Assembly (NCBI GenBank): GCA_963662155.1 | Contig: OY759268.1 | Coordinates: 9,106,868-9,170,867 of the forward strand | DNA from: Lamellibrachia columna | Lineage: Eukaryota > Annelida > Polychaeta > Sabellida > Siboglinidae | Length of the DNA: 64,000 bases | Reading direction: 5' to 3' | Shown: positions 62,301 through 64,000 of the stretch, in pieces | Numbering within the stretch: the stretch's first letter is position 1 | Layout of the letters: every line of letters begins with the position of its first letter | Made by a program: the position numbers and the translations under genes | Notes under the pieces: generated by a model | The model's input: only the letters and a program-made list of their open reading frames with translations | Told to the model about the DNA's origin: nothing | Databases searched by the model: none

Positions 62301-62444
62301 ATGTATATGTACCTCAAGGAACACGCCTGCTTGTCAAGTCATTATTACTTGTTTGACGGCCAAGTCCTATCAATGTATACGTACCTCAAGGAAAAATCCT
62401 GCTTGTCAAGTCATTTTTACTGGCTTGACGGCCAAGTCTAATCA
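62301..62444. repeat. 72-bp tandem duplication
   Basis: The block starting atgtata.gtacctcaagga occurs at 62301 and 62373. Both contain 'gcttgtcaagtcatt' and 'tgacggccaagtc'. Confidence 0.8.
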
Positions 62445-62459
62445 ATGCCTTGCCTGTAA

Positions 62460-63000
62460 TATTAGCTAAAAACCAGTCACATAATTTAATTATAGGTCGA
62501 TGTTGACACTTGATGAATCATAAAACATGTACACTAGATTTCCATAGCATTGCAAACCAATGAAGCTTGTTTACTGTCTCTTTAAATATGCCAATGTGTT
62601 TTTTAAAACTAATATTCATGTAATTGCTTGATTTTTAACCAAACATGGCATAACTTTTTCAGAAAATTAAAATTTGTTCGCATCTAACAGGATTTCGGGT
62701 AAATTCCAATGTGTCAGGGTTGTCAAATGTTATTGTTTATGTGACTGCTTTCATGTTTCTAGTTGATAAGATACAAGGCGAATGGCTTGATTTCGATATG
62801 CCACCACATACTCTAAAGAATGCGTATTTGCTTTTATTCTTTGAACTTGAAAATAATATCATTTTGCGTAACTTGGGGAATGTGACTTCGTCCAAGGAAA
62901 AGTGTGTACATATTTCAACCCGATCAACGTGAAAATGCATATTTGAAGTACTCCTGTTTCTAAATTGTTTTCCAAAGTGTTACATCTGAAGGTTTTTCAA
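62460..63000. other. No recognisable gene
   Basis: AT-rich sequence between the duplication and the zinc-finger remnant. Confidence 0.5.
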
Positions 63001-63004
63001 CAGT

Positions 63005-63475
63005 GTGACTGCGCACATGCTACTTTCGCGAAACACTGCGGGCAAACTGTGCCACACAGGTGTAAAATGTGTATGTTTTTTCCATAGTGTGGATAAGGAC
63101 ATGTGCTTTCAAAGAACCCATTCTTGAGAAGTGTGCACCACAGGAATCATATTTGTAGAATTTCTCCCATGTATAGATAAGGACATGTGTCTTCAAATGG
63201 CCACTTGCTGAAAATTGCGTACTGGAGATATCACATTTGAAGGGTTTCTCACGTGTGTGAGTGCGCAAATGTGCCTGTAAATGATATCTGTGTGATAAAT
63301 TATTTGCACAATTGTCACATTTGTAGGATTTTTCGCCAGTGTGAGTGGTATGTGTGAATGCAAATTAGCACTCTGTGAGAATTGTTCACCACATGTATCA
63401 CATTTATAGGGTTTCTCCCCAGTATGGATACAGACATGTCTCTTCACAGTTGTTGTTGTCAATATTTGCGATTCT
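63005..63475 (-). pseudogene. Decayed C2H2 zinc-finger array (about 5 fingers)
   Basis: Minus strand, two frames. It begins [20 protein letters not shown] with [12 protein letters not shown], then a frameshift near 63345. [12 protein letters not shown] and [20 protein letters not shown] follow, then weaker fingers (YKYDSCGAHFSRMGSLKAHV, TYTFYTCVAQFARSVSRKHV). The TGEKPYKC linkers are diagnostic of C2H2 proteins that bind DNA. Lost cysteines (DISS, YDSC) and the frameshift point to a pseudogene or a fragment of one. Confidence 0.8.
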
Positions 63476-63599
63476 TTGCAGCTTCATTATAGACACTCCT
63501 GAGTTCTGACATAGACGGCTGTCAATACGCGTCACATTCATCTGAAACTTTGTTATTTTTGTCATGAATACTTTGGGTGCAGTGTTTGGCATTCTTTCG

Positions 63600-64000
63600 T
63601 CCATCGAAACAGGCAAAGAGAGGGGGAAAGAGAGAGGAGAGATATGGTAAGAGGGATAAGAGAAAGAGGGGAGAGGGAGAGAGGGAGCGGAGAAAGAGTG
63701 GGATAATGAGAGGAGAGAGGGGAGAGGGAGATGAGAGAGGGGGAGATGATAGAGATGGGGAGAGGGAGAGGAGATAGGGGAGAGAGAGAGAAAAGAGAGG
63801 GAGAGAGGGGTAGAGAGGGTTATATATAGGAGAGATTGGAGAGGGAGATGAGAGAGAGAGAGGGGAGGAGAGAGGGGAAGAGGGATATGAGAGAGAGGGA
63901 TGGACAGGAGAGAGGGGGTGACAGAGAGGGGGAGAGGGAGAGGAGAGTGAGGGAGATGATAGAGAGGGGAAAAGGGAGAGGAAAGAGAGGGAGAGAGAAG
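63600..64000. repeat. Purine-rich (GA)n-type minisatellite
   Basis: About 400 bp of G and A on the plus strand (gagagggagaggagagaggg words) running to the window edge. Such tracts can form triplex (H-) DNA. Open frames rich in R, E and G are compositional. Confidence 0.9.

Overview
This is a repeat-laden stretch of an invertebrate animal genome, not bacterial sequence. It shows spliced exons with GT-AG (once GC-AG) borders, a metazoan death-domain/leucine-rich-repeat gene, an arylacetamide-deacetylase-type gene broken into exons, a C2H2 zinc-finger remnant, CR1-like and other LINEs, a tRNA-derived SINE, a hAT transposase scrap, and very abundant TA, GT, GTA and minisatellite arrays. Expanded death-domain/LRR genes next to CR1 elements would suit a lancelet-like invertebrate deuterostome, but that is inference; the sequence proves only a metazoan.

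Layout. 1-10.7 kb holds only repeats: LINE 3' ends, 52-bp, 32-bp and 26-bp minisatellites, a tRNA-derived SINE, and TA/GT/GTA microsatellites. 10.8-29.2 kb (+ strand) carries seven exons of an AADAC-like serine esterase spread over about 18 kb. The nucleophile exon is cut by a full-length CR1-like LINE in the opposite orientation (about 20.53-25.48 kb). One expected exon is missing, the last exon has an in-frame TGA, and the oxyanion-hole motif is altered, so the gene is most likely a unitary or duplicated (unprocessed) pseudogene. 26-28 kb holds a second, decayed LINE. 29.2-45 kb is again mostly repeats: pyrimidine, 38-bp and 46-bp minisatellites, a hAT fragment, a doubly truncated second CR1 copy, a YADD-bearing LINE of another family, a 430-bp GCCC repeat and large inverted repeats. 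45.2-55.7 kb (- strand) carries a multi-exon gene: Gly/Ala/Asp-rich linker, DEATH domain, short coil, helical segment, LRR exons. It includes a decayed duplicate of one exon and no visible NACHT domain. 55.9-64 kb holds LINE scraps, a minisatellite with a CRE palindrome in about half its units, hairpin elements, a decayed C2H2 zinc-finger array and a terminal purine-rich tract.

The most notable signal is at the ORF1/ORF2 junction of the intact CR1-like element. ORF1 ends in the heptamer T TTA AAC followed at once by TAG. ORF2 lies in the -1 frame and has no ATG until residue 54, inside its endonuclease domain. This is the arrangement expected for -1 programmed ribosomal frameshifting, and the heptamer is kept in the second copy at 35.76 kb. 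It is an inference from sequence and has not been tested.

Many long open frames here (poly-YI, poly-CV, poly-TH, poly-V, PPAR/AGGR and minisatellite peptides) are microsatellite or minisatellite translations and are not annotated as genes.
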